Of a stretch of DNA of 64,000 nt, positions 54,187 to 62,204 are shown in pieces. The first letter of the stretch is position 1; each line of letters begins with the position of its first letter. Made by a program: the position numbers and the translations under genes. A model generated the notes under the pieces. That model saw only the letters and a program-made list of their open reading frames with translations, was not told where the DNA came from and did no database searches. Source of the DNA: Actinomycetota bacterium (GTDB lineage: Bacteria; Actinomycetota; Thermoleophilia; Gaiellales; Gaiellaceae); NCBI GenBank assembly GCA_003139545.1, contig PLJC01000004.1:1-64000 (forward strand), given 5' to 3'.

Positions 54187-54876
54187 TTGAGGCCCAGGCG
54201 CCGGCCGATCGAGCCCGTCCGTCCCAGCAACCGGGATACGACGCGCATCAACGACGCCATCAGGGTCCCCCGTGTCCGTCTGATCGACGACGACGGCGCT
54301 CAGCTCGGAATCAAGACCTCCGACGACGCCCGCGAGTACGCCTATGCGAAGAACCTCGATCTCGTCGAGGTGGCAGCGCAGGCCGACCCGCCGGTGGCGA
54401 AGGTCATGGACTACGGGAAATACAAGTACGAGCAGGAGCAGAAGGCGAAGCAGGCTCGCAAGCACCAGAGCCAGATCCAGGTCAAGGAGATCAAGCTTCG
54501 CCCGAAGATCGGGATCCACGACTACAACACCAAGAAGGGGCACGTCGAGCGATTTCTGAACCAGCGCGCGAAGGTCAAGGTGACGATCATGTTCCGCGGT
54601 CGCGAGACGACCCATCCGGAGCGCGGTCGGGACCTCCTCCTTCGCCTCGCCGATGACGTCAAGGAGATCGGGCTGATCGAGTCCCAGCCGCTCCTCGACG
54701 GACGGAACATGGTGATGGTGCTGGGCCCAACGAAGAACGCAGGAGTGAAACGAGATGCCGAAGACGAAAACACGCCGCGCAGCGAAGAAGCGCTTCAAGG
54801 TGACGGGGACGGGCAAGATCCTGAGGCGGCCAACGATGCGCAGCCACAACCTGGAGAAGAAGTCGTCGAAGCGTAG
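54187..54876 (+). CDS. infC: Translation initiation factor IF-3 with acidic C-terminal tail overlapping rpmI
   Basis: Prevents premature subunit joining and checks start codons. The 229-aa protein has the N-domain signature [15 protein letters not shown], the linker [31 protein letters not shown], and the C-domain [21 protein letters not shown] through MVMVLGPTK near residue 183. About 46 acidic, Pro/Gln-rich residues follow, encoded out of frame across the first 122 nt of rpmI. The start is TTG 54187, or CTG 54181. A stop at 54163 excludes anything further upstream, and the only strong ribosome site (GAGGAGGAG) lies about 24 nt away. A non-AUG start on infC is a known device for autoregulation. 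Confidence 0.93.
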   Translation: MRPRRRPIEPVRPSNRDTTRINDAIRVPRVRLIDDDGAQLGIKTSDDAREYAYAKNLDLVEVAAQADPPVAKVMDYGKYKYEQEQKAKQARKHQSQIQVKEIKLRPKIGIHDYNTKKGHVERFLNQRAKVKVTIMFRGRETTHPERGRDLLLRLADDVKEIGLIESQPLLDGRNMVMVLGPTKNAGVKRDAEDENTPRSEEALQGDGDGQDPEAANDAQPQPGEEVVEA

Positions 54877-54952
54877 GCGCGCCTTCCGCAAGGAAGTCGA
54901 GATCGCCGGCTCCGACCGGAGCGCCCTCAAGAAGATGCTGGGGATCCGTTAG
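54755..54952 (+). CDS. rpmI: 50S ribosomal protein L35
   Basis: The 65-aa basic protein [20 protein letters not shown]...[15 protein letters not shown] is a typical L35. AGGAG lies 10-14 nt before the ATG, inside infC. Its 5' 122 nt are shared with the tail of infC in another frame. It is followed 2 nt later by rplT. Confidence 0.96.
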   Translation: MPKTKTRRAAKKRFKVTGTGKILRRPTMRSHNLEKKSSKRRRAFRKEVEIAGSDRSALKKMLGIR

Positions 54953-54954
54953 CC

Positions 54955-55314
54955 ATGCCGAGAGTCAAGAGATCGGTCAGCGCGCAGAAGAAGCGCCGCA
55001 AGGTCCTCGGGCAGGCGAAGGGGTACTGGGGCCTCAAGAACTCCCACTACCGCTACGCCAAGGAGCAGGTCGAGCACTCGCTCGTCTACGCCTACCGTGA
55101 CCGGAAGAACAAGAAGCGGACGTTCCGCCGGCTCTGGATCACCCGGATCAACGCAGCCGCCCGGATGCACGGGCTGTCGTACAACCAGTTCGTCAACGGC
55201 TGCAACAAGGCCGGGATCGAGCTCGACCGCAAGGTGCTCGCAGACCTCGCGGTGAGCGATCCGGCCGCGTTCGAGGCCATCGCCGCGCAGGCGAAGGCCG
55301 CGCTCGAAGCCTGA
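54955..55314 (+). CDS. rplT: 50S ribosomal protein L20
   Basis: The 119-aa protein [25 protein letters not shown]...[24 protein letters not shown] is normal L20. In other bacteria L20 represses this operon by binding its leader. It is the third gene of infC-rpmI-rplT. Confidence 0.97.
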   Translation: MPRVKRSVSAQKKRRKVLGQAKGYWGLKNSHYRYAKEQVEHSLVYAYRDRKNKKRTFRRLWITRINAAARMHGLSYNQFVNGCNKAGIELDRKVLADLAVSDPAAFEAIAAQAKAALEA

Positions 55315-55318
55315 TCAC

Positions 55319-55990
55319 CTGATCACCTCGCGCGACAACGAGAGGCTGAAGCTCGTCCGCAAGCTCCGAGACCGGCGCTGGCGCGACAAGCTCGGCCTCT
55401 TCGTCGTCGAGGGCGAGGATCTCGTCGAGGCGGCGGCCATCGAGCCGGTCGACCTGCTCGTCGCGGGGGAGACGGTCGAGGCGGCGCTGCTCGCGGAGGT
55501 GTCGACGCTCGCACATCCGCCGCGGGTGATCGCGATCTACCGGCGCGACGATCTGCCGCGAGGGACGCGGCCTGTGACGCTCGCGCTGTGGCACGTCGCC
55601 GATCCCGGGAACGTCGGGACGCTCATCCGCGCCGCTGACGCGTTCGGCGCGGGAGTCGCGCTCTCGGCGGGCTGCGCGGACCCGACCGGGCCGAAGGCGC
55701 TGCGCGCGTCGATGGGATCGATCTTCCGCGTGCCGCTCGGCGAGTTCGACGAGCCCGGAGGGCAGCGGGTCGCGCTCGTCCCGCACGGCGGCGAGCCGCT
55801 GGCGGACGTCGACCTGATCGGGGATGTCGTTTTCGTGCTCGGCGCGGAGCGGGACGGGCTTCCCGACGACGTGCTCGCGCGCTGCGACGCGACGGTGACG
55901 ATCCCGATCGCCGGCGGCGCGGAGTCGCTGAACGTCGCGATGGCCGGAACGGTTGCGCTCTACGAGCTCGCGCGCCGCAACGCCGTCTGA
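55319..55990 (+). CDS. SpoU/TrmH-family RNA methyltransferase with probable CTG start
   Basis: 2'-O-ribose methyltransferase of rRNA/tRNA, 223 aa. The N-terminal substrate-binding domain reads ITSRDNERLKLVRKLRDRRW...LGLFVVEGEDLVEAA, and the SpoU knot carries LWHVADPGNVGTLIRAADAFG, VFVLGAERDGLPDDVL and TIPIAGGAESLNVAMAGTVALYELA. The family N-terminus 'ITS..N..vK' begins right after a CTG at 55319, and there is no ATG, GTG or TTG nearby upstream. A GTG at 55499 would remove the first domain. CTG is therefore the likely start, 4 nt past the rplT stop. Confidence 0.88.
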   Translation: MITSRDNERLKLVRKLRDRRWRDKLGLFVVEGEDLVEAAAIEPVDLLVAGETVEAALLAEVSTLAHPPRVIAIYRRDDLPRGTRPVTLALWHVADPGNVGTLIRAADAFGAGVALSAGCADPTGPKALRASMGSIFRVPLGEFDEPGGQRVALVPHGGEPLADVDLIGDVVFVLGAERDGLPDDVLARCDATVTIPIAGGAESLNVAMAGTVALYELARRNAV

Positions 55991-55998
55991 AAAAGGAT

Positions 55999-56022
55999 CC
56001 GGCCCCGGTTTCCCGGGGCCGG
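55999..56022. terminator. Strong hairpin after the TrmH gene, probably bidirectional terminator
   Basis: CCGGCCCCGG and CCGGGGCCGG form a perfect 10-bp stem around TTTC. On the plus strand no U-tract follows, but on the minus strand it is followed by ATCCTTTTTC. It may thus end transcription from both sides, including any read-through from the methyltransferase gene at 56228. The rest of the gap to 56227 shows no tRNA, ncRNA or ORF that I can support. Confidence 0.7.
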
Positions 56023-56227
56023 ACCAAAAGATTCGCCAAGTCGGTGGCGGTTTCGTCTACCTCGTCCAACCGGCCTTCCGATCTCGGGGTTGCCCCCTCT
56101 TCGTAGTGCCGCTCGGTCGGGGTTTCGACCTAGTTCCGCTCCGTGCTTGGCGCAAGAGGAAACCTATGGTGTAACCACATGTGGGTCAAGAGGACACCAC
56201 AACGAAATTGTCCGCTATTTGCACACA

Positions 56228-56929
56228 TCAAGTTCGACGCCCGATCCACACCGTGTCCTCGCCGCCGTCGTACGGACGTCGGTCGAACCAGCCGTAACAC
56301 GCTTCCACCGCGAAGCCGGCTTCGGCGAGTAGCGCTTGCCACCGCTGCGGCTCGAGCCACCACAACGTCATCGACGATTCGCCGCGCTCGCCGCGCACTG
56401 AGAGCGTCAACGTCTGCTGGCGGCGATCCCAGTCCGCCCGTTCGAAGATGCCCGGCTCGCGCTCGAGCCAGAGGCCGTGCGTCTCCTCGATGTCCTCGTT
56501 CGACGGGGCGAAGACGTCGAAGACGAGCCGGCCGTCGGGGAGGAGCAGGTCGCGGGCGGCACGGAGAGCCTCGAGGCGCTCCGCGTCCGAGCTGAGATGG
56601 AGATATGCGCGGAACGGGCAGGTGACGAGCGGCACGCGCTCCTCGACCGGGGGCCGGCGGAGGTCTCCCTGCCGCAGGTCGAGCCGCTCGGCCACGCCGG
56701 CCCGGCGCGCCTCCTCGGCACACACGGCGAGCATGCCCGCCGAGGAGTCGACGCCGATCACGTGCACGCCGGCGCCGGCGGTCGGGATTGCGATGCGTCC
56801 GGTGCCGACGCCGAGCTCGACCACCGGCCCGCCTGACGCGAGCGCCTCGTCGACGTAGAAGCCGATGTCCTCGACGACGGCGGTGCTCCAGGCGTCGTAG
56901 AGGCGCGCTATGGGGTCGTAAGAGCTCAT
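56228..56929 (-). CDS. Class I SAM-dependent methyltransferase
   Basis: The 233-aa protein begins SSYDPIARLYDAW and has motif I PVVELGVGTGRIAIPTA. Motif II-type acidic loop VHVIGVDSSAGMLAVCAEEA, LDLRQGDLRRPP and LLPDGRLVFDVFAPSNED follow. The architecture fits ubiE/Methyltransf_25-type enzymes acting on small molecules; the acceptor is unknown. Its start is 22 nt from the divergent pheS. Confidence 0.87.
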   Translation of the reverse strand: MSSYDPIARLYDAWSTAVVEDIGFYVDEALASGGPVVELGVGTGRIAIPTAGAGVHVIGVDSSAGMLAVCAEEARRAGVAERLDLRQGDLRRPPVEERVPLVTCPFRAYLHLSSDAERLEALRAARDLLLPDGRLVFDVFAPSNEDIEETHGLWLEREPGIFERADWDRRQQTLTLSVRGERGESSMTLWWLEPQRWQALLAEAGFAVEACYGWFDRRPYDGGEDTVWIGRRT

Positions 56930-56951
56930 GCCATATAGATACAGTCGCCGC

Positions 56952-57965
56952 GTGGACACGCAGGCGCTCCAGCAGGACGCGCTGGACGCGATCGCGTCCG
57001 CGACCGTGCTCGCCGACCTCGACGAGGCGCGCGTGAAGTATCTCGGACGGAAGAGCGAGCTCAAGCTCGCCCTGCGCGAGGTGCGCGACCGGGAGACGGG
57101 GATGGCGCTCAACGCGGCCCGCGAGGCGATCGAGTCCGCGGTCGCCGCCCGCCAGGCCGAGCTCGAGCGCGCCGAGCTGGACGCGAAGCTCTCCTCCGAG
57201 CGCGTCGACGTCACGCTCCCGGCCGAGCTGCTCGGCGACGTCCACCCGCGCCCGCGCGGCCACCTGCACCCGACGACACTGATCCGCCGAGACGTCGAGG
57301 ACGCCTTCATCGGCCTCGGCTACGAGATCCGCGACGACCGCGAGGTCGAGACCCTCGAGTACAACTTCGACAAGCTCGCGTTCCCGGAGTGGCACCCGGC
57401 GCGCTCGCCGCGTGACACCTACTTCCTCGACGCGAACAGGGTCCTGCGCACGGAGACCTCGGCGTCGCAGATCCACGCCATGGAGGAGCGGAAGCCGCCG
57501 ATCTACATGGTCTCGATCGGCCGCGTGTACCGCCGCGATGCGATCACGCCGACCCGCTTCCCGATCTTCCACCAGTTCGAGGGGCTCGCCGTCGACCGGC
57601 ACATCACCATGGCCGACCTGAAGGGGACGCTGCTGCACGTGATGCGCGCGCTCTTCGGCGAGGAGCGGCGCGTCCGCTTCCGCACCCACTACTTCCCCTT
57701 CACCGAGCCTTCGATGGAGCCCGACGTCTCGTGCGGCGTCTGCGGCGGGGAAGGCTGCGCGACGTGCAAGTGGTCGGGCTGGATCGAGATCGGCGGCTCC
57801 GGCATGGTCGACCCGCAGGTGCTCGCCAACGTCGGCCTCGACCCGGACGAGTGGAGCGGCTTCGCCTTCGGGCTCGGCCTCGAGCGCGCGGCACAGCTGC
57901 GCTACGACATCCCCATCATCAGGCCGTTCTGGGAGAACGACCTGCGCTTCCTGAGGCAGTTCTGA
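56952..57965 (+). CDS. pheS: Phenylalanyl-tRNA synthetase alpha subunit
   Basis: The 337-aa subunit has an N-terminal coiled coil (ALQQDALDAIASATVLADLDEARVKYLGRKSELKLALREV) and the class II core HPTTLIRRDVEDAFIGLGYEI. Other core parts are RDTYFLDANRVLRTETSASQI, RVYRRDAITPTRFPIFHQFEGLAVD and GFAFGLGLERAAQLRYDIPIIRPFWENDLRFLRQF. A Cys cluster, CGVCGGEGCATCKWSGW, could bind zinc as in some PheS. GTG 56952 is chosen; an ATG 24 nt upstream overlaps the divergent gene's start. Confidence 0.96.
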   Translation: MDTQALQQDALDAIASATVLADLDEARVKYLGRKSELKLALREVRDRETGMALNAAREAIESAVAARQAELERAELDAKLSSERVDVTLPAELLGDVHPRPRGHLHPTTLIRRDVEDAFIGLGYEIRDDREVETLEYNFDKLAFPEWHPARSPRDTYFLDANRVLRTETSASQIHAMEERKPPIYMVSIGRVYRRDAITPTRFPIFHQFEGLAVDRHITMADLKGTLLHVMRALFGEERRVRFRTHYFPFTEPSMEPDVSCGVCGGEGCATCKWSGWIEIGGSGMVDPQVLANVGLDPDEWSGFAFGLGLERAAQLRYDIPIIRPFWENDLRFLRQF

Positions 57966-60181
57966 TGAAGGTCCCGATGAGCTGGCTGCGGGAGTACGTG
58001 CGCGTCGGCGCCTCCGCCGAGGAGATCGCCGACCTGCTGTCGGTCGCCACCGCCGAGGTGAACGGCATCGAGCGGCGCGGGCCGTCCGACACGGCGCTCT
58101 TCCGCGTCGGCGTCGTCCTCACCGCCGACAAGCACCCGAACGCCGATCGGCTGCAGCTCTGCACGGTCGACGTGGGGGAGAAGCAGCCCGCGCAGATCGT
58201 CTGCGGCGCGTGGAACTTCGGCGCGGGCGCCACGGTCGCGGTCGCGCTTCCGGGCGCGACGCTCCCGAACGGGATCACGCTCGAGCGGCGCGAGCTGCGC
58301 GGCCAGATGTCGGAGGGGATGATCCTCGCCGAGGACGAGGTCGGCCTCGGCACCGACCACGAGGGGATCATGGTGCTCGCGGACGGCACGAAGCCGGGGA
58401 CGCCGCTGACGGAGGTGCTCCCGCTCGTCGAGGAGATCCTCGACGTCGAGCCGACGGGCAACCGTCCCGACCTTTTCTCCGTGTACGGCATCGCGCGCGA
58501 GGTCGCAGCCATCTTCGACGGCGAGCTCGTGCCGCTGTCGGAGGCGAAGCCGCCGCAGGCGGCGGAGGAGCAGCTGGACATTCGCATCGACGACTTCGAG
58601 GGCTGCCCGCGCTACGTCGGACGCCTCTTCCGCGACGTGACCATCGCCCCATCGCCGCTGTGGCTCCAGGCGCGGCTGCGCGACGCCGGGATGCGCGCCA
58701 TCTCCAACGTCGTCGACGTGACCAACTACGTGATGCTCGCCGTCGGCAACCCGCTGCACGCCTTCGACTACGACACGCTGGAGGGCGGACGGATCGTGGT
58801 GCGCCGGGCCAAGAAGAAGGAACAGTTGAGGACGCTCGACGGAGCGATGCGCGAGCTCCAGCCATCCGACCTCGTGATCGCCGACGCGAAGCGGTCGATC
58901 GCGCTCGCCGCGATCATGGGCGGCGAGGAGACCGAGGTCTCGGAGCGCACGACGAACGTCCTGCTCGAGGCGGCGAACTTCGAGCCGATCGGGATTCTGC
59001 GCAGCTCCGAGCGTCTCGCCCTGCGCACCGAAGGCTCGAACCGCTGGGAGAAGGGCGTCGACCCGTACCTCGCCGGCCCGGCCTCGACGCTGGCGACGCA
59101 GCTCTTGGTTCAACTTACGGGGGCACGGTGGACGGGCGCCGCCGACGTGCACGGCGACCTGCCGGCCCGGCGCACGATCCGGCTCCGGCCGGAGCGGACG
59201 AACGAGGTGCTCGGCCTCGACGTCCCGGCCGAGCGGCAGGGCGCGATCCTCGCCCGGTTCGGCTTCGACGCGGACGGCGACGGCTTCCGGGTGCCGACGT
59301 GGCGCGCGCGCGATGTGACGCGCGAGATCGACCTCGTGGAGGAGGTCGCGCGCTTCGAGCTGAGCGAGATTCCGTTCACGCTGCCGGAGAAGGACGTCAG
59401 CTTCGGCAGCCTGACCCGCGAGCAGAAGCTTCGCCGCGTCGTCGAGGACGCCCTCGTCGGGTGCGGCTACTCGGAGGCGTACACGCCGAGCTTCCCCGTC
59501 ACCGCCGACACGGTGGCCCTGCGGCAGGCGATCGTCCCGAGTCTGATCGAGGCCGCGCGCCTGAACGCCTCCGTCGACAACTCCGGCATCGCGTTGTTCG
59601 AGGTCGCGCGCGTCTACCTCGCTGAGGAACGTCGCCACGTGGCCGGCGTCGTCCAGGGCGGCATCGCCGACGCGAGGTGGGCGGTCGATCAGATTTACGC
59701 CGCGCTCAAGCTCGAGCCGTCGTACGCACAGGCGACCGAGCCGTACCTCCATCCAGGCAAGGCGGCGCGCACGGCCGAGGGTTGGGTCGGCGAGCTGCAC
59801 CCGAACGAGCTGGAGGGAACCTGGGGCGCGTTCGAGCTCGACCTCGACGCGCTGACCGCGTCGGCGCCTGAGGCGCTGCGCGCGGTCGACGTGAGCCCGT
59901 TCCCGGAGGTGCGGCAGGATCTCGCCTTCGTCGTCGACGACGAGGTGCCGGCTGCTGCTCTCGCCGAGGCGATCGTCGAGGCCGGCGGACCCGAGGTCCG
60001 CGACGTCGCCGTCTTCGACGAGTACCGCGGCGAGCAGATCGGCGCAGGCAAGCGCTCGGTCGCCTTCCGCGTCGCCTTCGGATCGCACGAGCGGACGCTT
60101 ACCGACGAAGACGCCGCCGCAATCCGGTCTCGAATCGTCGCCGTATTGCACGACCGCTATGGAGCGGAGCTGAGAGCATGA
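57965..60181 (+). CDS. pheT: Phenylalanyl-tRNA synthetase beta subunit
   Basis: The 738-aa subunit has the tRNA-binding EMAP-like domain (LTADKHPNADRLQLCTVDVG), B3/B4 editing (ISNVVDVTNYVMLAVGNPLHAFDYD), B5 (RTIRLRPERTNEVLGLDVP) and a pseudo-catalytic core. The C-terminal anticodon-binding domain is PFPEVRQDLAFVVDDEVPAAAL...RTLTDEDAAAIRSRIV. It is a little short of the usual ~800 because of small gaps. The ATG shares a base with the pheS stop. Confidence 0.97.
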   Translation: MKVPMSWLREYVRVGASAEEIADLLSVATAEVNGIERRGPSDTALFRVGVVLTADKHPNADRLQLCTVDVGEKQPAQIVCGAWNFGAGATVAVALPGATLPNGITLERRELRGQMSEGMILAEDEVGLGTDHEGIMVLADGTKPGTPLTEVLPLVEEILDVEPTGNRPDLFSVYGIAREVAAIFDGELVPLSEAKPPQAAEEQLDIRIDDFEGCPRYVGRLFRDVTIAPSPLWLQARLRDAGMRAISNVVDVTNYVMLAVGNPLHAFDYDTLEGGRIVVRRAKKKEQLRTLDGAMRELQPSDLVIADAKRSIALAAIMGGEETEVSERTTNVLLEAANFEPIGILRSSERLALRTEGSNRWEKGVDPYLAGPASTLATQLLVQLTGARWTGAADVHGDLPARRTIRLRPERTNEVLGLDVPAERQGAILARFGFDADGDGFRVPTWRARDVTREIDLVEEVARFELSEIPFTLPEKDVSFGSLTREQKLRRVVEDALVGCGYSEAYTPSFPVTADTVALRQAIVPSLIEAARLNASVDNSGIALFEVARVYLAEERRHVAGVVQGGIADARWAVDQIYAALKLEPSYAQATEPYLHPGKAARTAEGWVGELHPNELEGTWGAFELDLDALTASAPEALRAVDVSPFPEVRQDLAFVVDDEVPAAALAEAIVEAGGPEVRDVAVFDEYRGEQIGAGKRSVAFRVAFGSHERTLTDEDAAAIRSRIVAVLHDRYGAELRA

Positions 60182-60624
60182 CGCGGATCGTGATCCTTGC
60201 GGTTGCCCTGGGGTTCCTCGCGAGCGCCGCAACCGCCCGTGCGGACAATCCGGTCTTGACCGGCAACGTCGGCGCCGGCGACTCGTTCACGATCTCGCTC
60301 GCAGCGCCGGACGGCTCCGCCGCGCGGAACCTCGCGCCCGGCACGTACACGCTCCTCGTGCACGACAAGTCGGCCATCCACGACTTCCACCTCTTCGGCC
60401 CCGGCAACGTCGACGTGTCCACGACCATCGACGGCATCGGCGACCAGACCTTCACCGTGACGCTCGTTCCGGGCACGTACACATACGTGTGCGATGCGCA
60501 CCCGTCCATGAAGGGCTCCTTCACGGTCGGCGCCGCGACGACGACCACGACGACGGTGAGCAAGCCCAAGCCGAAGCCCAAGCCGAAGCACCACGCGAAG
60601 CCGAAGAAAAAGAAGAAGAAGTAG
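60178..60624 (+). CDS. Secreted plastocyanin-like cupredoxin with Lys/Pro tail
   Basis: The 148-aa protein has a Sec signal peptide (TRIVILAVALGFLASAATARA) and a cupredoxin domain with copper-ligand pattern His (SAIHDFHLFGPG) and YTYVCDAHPSMKGSFTVG (Cys, His, Met). After residue ~122 a Thr-rich spacer leads to a lysine/proline tail (KPKPKPKPKHHAKPKKKKKK). That tail could bind the wall, nucleic acid or more metal through its His pair. It overlaps pheT by 4 nt, an odd partner; likely read-through rather than shared function. Confidence 0.85.
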   Translation: MTRIVILAVALGFLASAATARADNPVLTGNVGAGDSFTISLAAPDGSAARNLAPGTYTLLVHDKSAIHDFHLFGPGNVDVSTTIDGIGDQTFTVTLVPGTYTYVCDAHPSMKGSFTVGAATTTTTTVSKPKPKPKPKHHAKPKKKKKK

Positions 60625-60627
60625 GGC

Positions 60628-60816
60628 TTAGCGGCGCCGGAGGCGCAGCAGCAGCTTGGCCGCCGCCGCAGCGCTTGCGGCCGCACCAAACGCTGCGCCG
60701 ACCTTCTTCCCGCGGTCGACGGCCTGGCCGAGCTCTTCGCGCAATGTGGCGACCGCCTCGGTCAGCTGCTTGCGCTCACCGGCGAGCTCGCGGCGGATCT
60801 CGGACTCAGTGGCCAT
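60628..60816 (-). CDS. DUF3618-like small protein
   Basis: The 62-aa protein ATESEIRRELAGERKQLTEAVATLREELGQAVDRGKKVG plus a hydrophobic Ala-rich helix and RLRRR tail has the look of DUF3618. It is tiny, helical and membrane-anchored, and such genes usually sit next to holin-like genes in Actinobacteria. It overlaps the upstream holin-like gene by 11 nt. Confidence 0.75.
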   Translation of the reverse strand: MATESEIRRELAGERKQLTEAVATLREELGQAVDRGKKVGAAFGAAASAAAAAKLLLRLRRR

Positions 60817-61189
60817 TGCGGAGCGCCTTCGTCGTGAGCCGCGCCTCCTCAAGGGCCTGCTCCGGCACGGGCGATGCTCCCTTGCCGAGGAGCCTGGCGC
60901 CGATCATGCCGAGGAGCCCGGCGAGCAGAAGCAGGACGCCGAACATGACGAGCAGCGTCAGCCACACGGCCAACACCGTCGCGAGCGCCGCCGCTGCGGC
61001 CGCGAGCGCGAACACGAGGGCGAAGAAGCCGAGCGCGGCCGCGGTGGCGACGAGCCCGAGCCCCACCGCGAGCGCCTTGATCTTGTGCTTCACCTCGGTG
61101 GCGGCGAGCTGCAGCTCGAGCCGCACGAGCGAGCGCGCCGAGTCGGTGACGCGCCGTGCTGCACCGGTGAGACCGCCTGCTGGGTTCAT
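60806..61189 (-). CDS. Phage-holin-like (actinobacterial holin-X) membrane protein
   Basis: The 127-aa protein has an amphipathic lead (RRVTDSARSLVRLELQLAATEVKHKIKALAVGLGL) and two long hydrophobic helices around AAAALATVLAVWLTLLVMFGVLLLLAGLLG. This matches the phage_holin_3_6 (DUF1469) family, chromosomal proteins with no proven lytic role. ATG 61189 with AGGAT upstream. It forms a unit with the DUF3618-like gene. Confidence 0.82.
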   Translation of the reverse strand: MNPAGGLTGAARRVTDSARSLVRLELQLAATEVKHKIKALAVGLGLVATAAALGFFALVFALAAAAAALATVLAVWLTLLVMFGVLLLLAGLLGMIGARLLGKGASPVPEQALEEARLTTKALRNGH

Positions 61190-61200
61190 GCGCTCATCCT

Positions 61201-61536
61201 TTAACGGTTGCGGCCGGTTGTCCACCAGGCGAGCCGCTGATACCACCGCGACTTCTCGGGGAGGATCTGCTCCTCGATCTCGGCGTGCAAGTCCTCGAGT
61301 TGCGCGACTGCGTCGCCGGCGATGCTGAGGCGGACTTCTCCCACCGCGATGCTCGCGACGATCTCCGCCGGGACGTACTTCACGTGACCGTGCGCGCTCG
61401 TCTTCACGCCGAAGCCGTCGAAGATGTCGTGCTCGGTGTCGCCCGCGATCTCATGCACGGTGGCGATCTGCTTACCGTCGGAGTCGTAGACGGGCCAGCC
61501 CTTCTCTACGACCTTCCACGCGACCGGGTCGGGCAT
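61201..61536 (-). CDS. PRC-barrel/DUF2171-like protein
   Basis: The 111-aa protein has the PRC-barrel-like pattern WKVVEKGWPVYDSDGKQIATVHEIAGDTEHDIFDGFGV then HVKYVPAEIVASIAVGEVRLSI, followed by an acidic helix and a basic C-terminus. Members are soluble adaptors or stress proteins without a known reaction. Its start overlaps the stop of the gene upstream. Confidence 0.75.
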   Translation of the reverse strand: MPDPVAWKVVEKGWPVYDSDGKQIATVHEIAGDTEHDIFDGFGVKTSAHGHVKYVPAEIVASIAVGEVRLSIAGDAVAQLEDLHAEIEEQILPEKSRWYQRLAWWTTGRNR

Positions 61537-62180
61537 CAGACCGTCTTACCCCCGATCATCCACACAGGACCCTGCGTCCCGACGGGGTGCGTGTCGGAGA
61601 GCACGCGCACCACGCGCACTTCGCCCGGGATGCCGGCCTCGTCGAGGCGCGTCAGGCACCGGTGCGCCATGCCCGCGGACGCGCCGTAGCCGGCGGTGTG
61701 CGCGACGCGGAAGCGGAAGCCCGGCTTGCCGAGCCCGTTCTGAAACGGATTGAGCGGTGCGGTGAGCAGCGCCGCAACGTCGACGTGGTCGCTCGACGTC
61801 AGCTCGAGCTCGCACAGCAGGTCGCTCCAGTCGGCGGGGAGCGTGCCGACGACGGCGTTCCACTCGGCCGCAAGCGTCGGCCGCGAGACGACCCGTTCGG
61901 CCGGCGCTTCGTCCGAGGAAACGAGCGCAAGCGTGCCCGCGATGTCTTCCTCGTCGATTCGCCGCAACAATCGCTGCACCGCTTCGGGTCCGATCGCGCC
62001 ACCGGTGCGCTGCGCGTAGAAGCGGATCTCGCGTCCTGACCGTCCCGGGCCTGCTGGCCCGAGCAGTGCAAGCGCGTGCTCGACGTGCGCCTCGTCGTCG
62101 ACCGTGAGCAGCACACGCGCGTCCTGCCACCTCGGATCCAGGCCGGTTTCGATCTCTATCCACTGGTCGACGAGTGCCAT
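61536..62180 (-). CDS. Hypothetical protein, 214 aa
   Basis: No family recognised. The protein is soluble and of even composition (ALVDQWIEIETGLDPRWQDARVLLTVDDEAHVEHALALLGPAGPG; REIRFYAQRTGGAIGPEAVQRLLRRIDEED; GFRFRVAHTAGYGASAGMAHRCLTRLDEAGIPGEVRVVRVLSD). It diverges from the E1 alpha gene with only 24 nt between starts and overlaps the PRC-barrel gene. TATGGT on the minus strand near 62190 could be its -10, giving an almost leaderless transcript. Confidence 0.75.
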   Translation of the reverse strand: MALVDQWIEIETGLDPRWQDARVLLTVDDEAHVEHALALLGPAGPGRSGREIRFYAQRTGGAIGPEAVQRLLRRIDEEDIAGTLALVSSDEAPAERVVSRPTLAAEWNAVVGTLPADWSDLLCELELTSSDHVDVAALLTAPLNPFQNGLGKPGFRFRVAHTAGYGASAGMAHRCLTRLDEAGIPGEVRVVRVLSDTHPVGTQGPVWMIGGKTV

Positions 62181-62204
62181 CGAACGAACCATAAACTGCG
62201 CGCC

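Noticed and set aside
56023-56227. Possible tRNA or small RNA in the gap after the TrmH gene
   Set aside because: No cloverleaf, TTCRANY loop or SRP-RNA motif could be built on either strand.
56130-57689. 519-aa minus-strand open frame over pheS
   Set aside because: The pheS reading is unambiguous; this frame only partly covers the real methyltransferase gene and in another frame.
60806-61189. Prophage remnant suggested by the holin-like gene
   Set aside because: No other phage genes nearby; this holin-like family is a normal chromosomal companion of DUF3618 genes.
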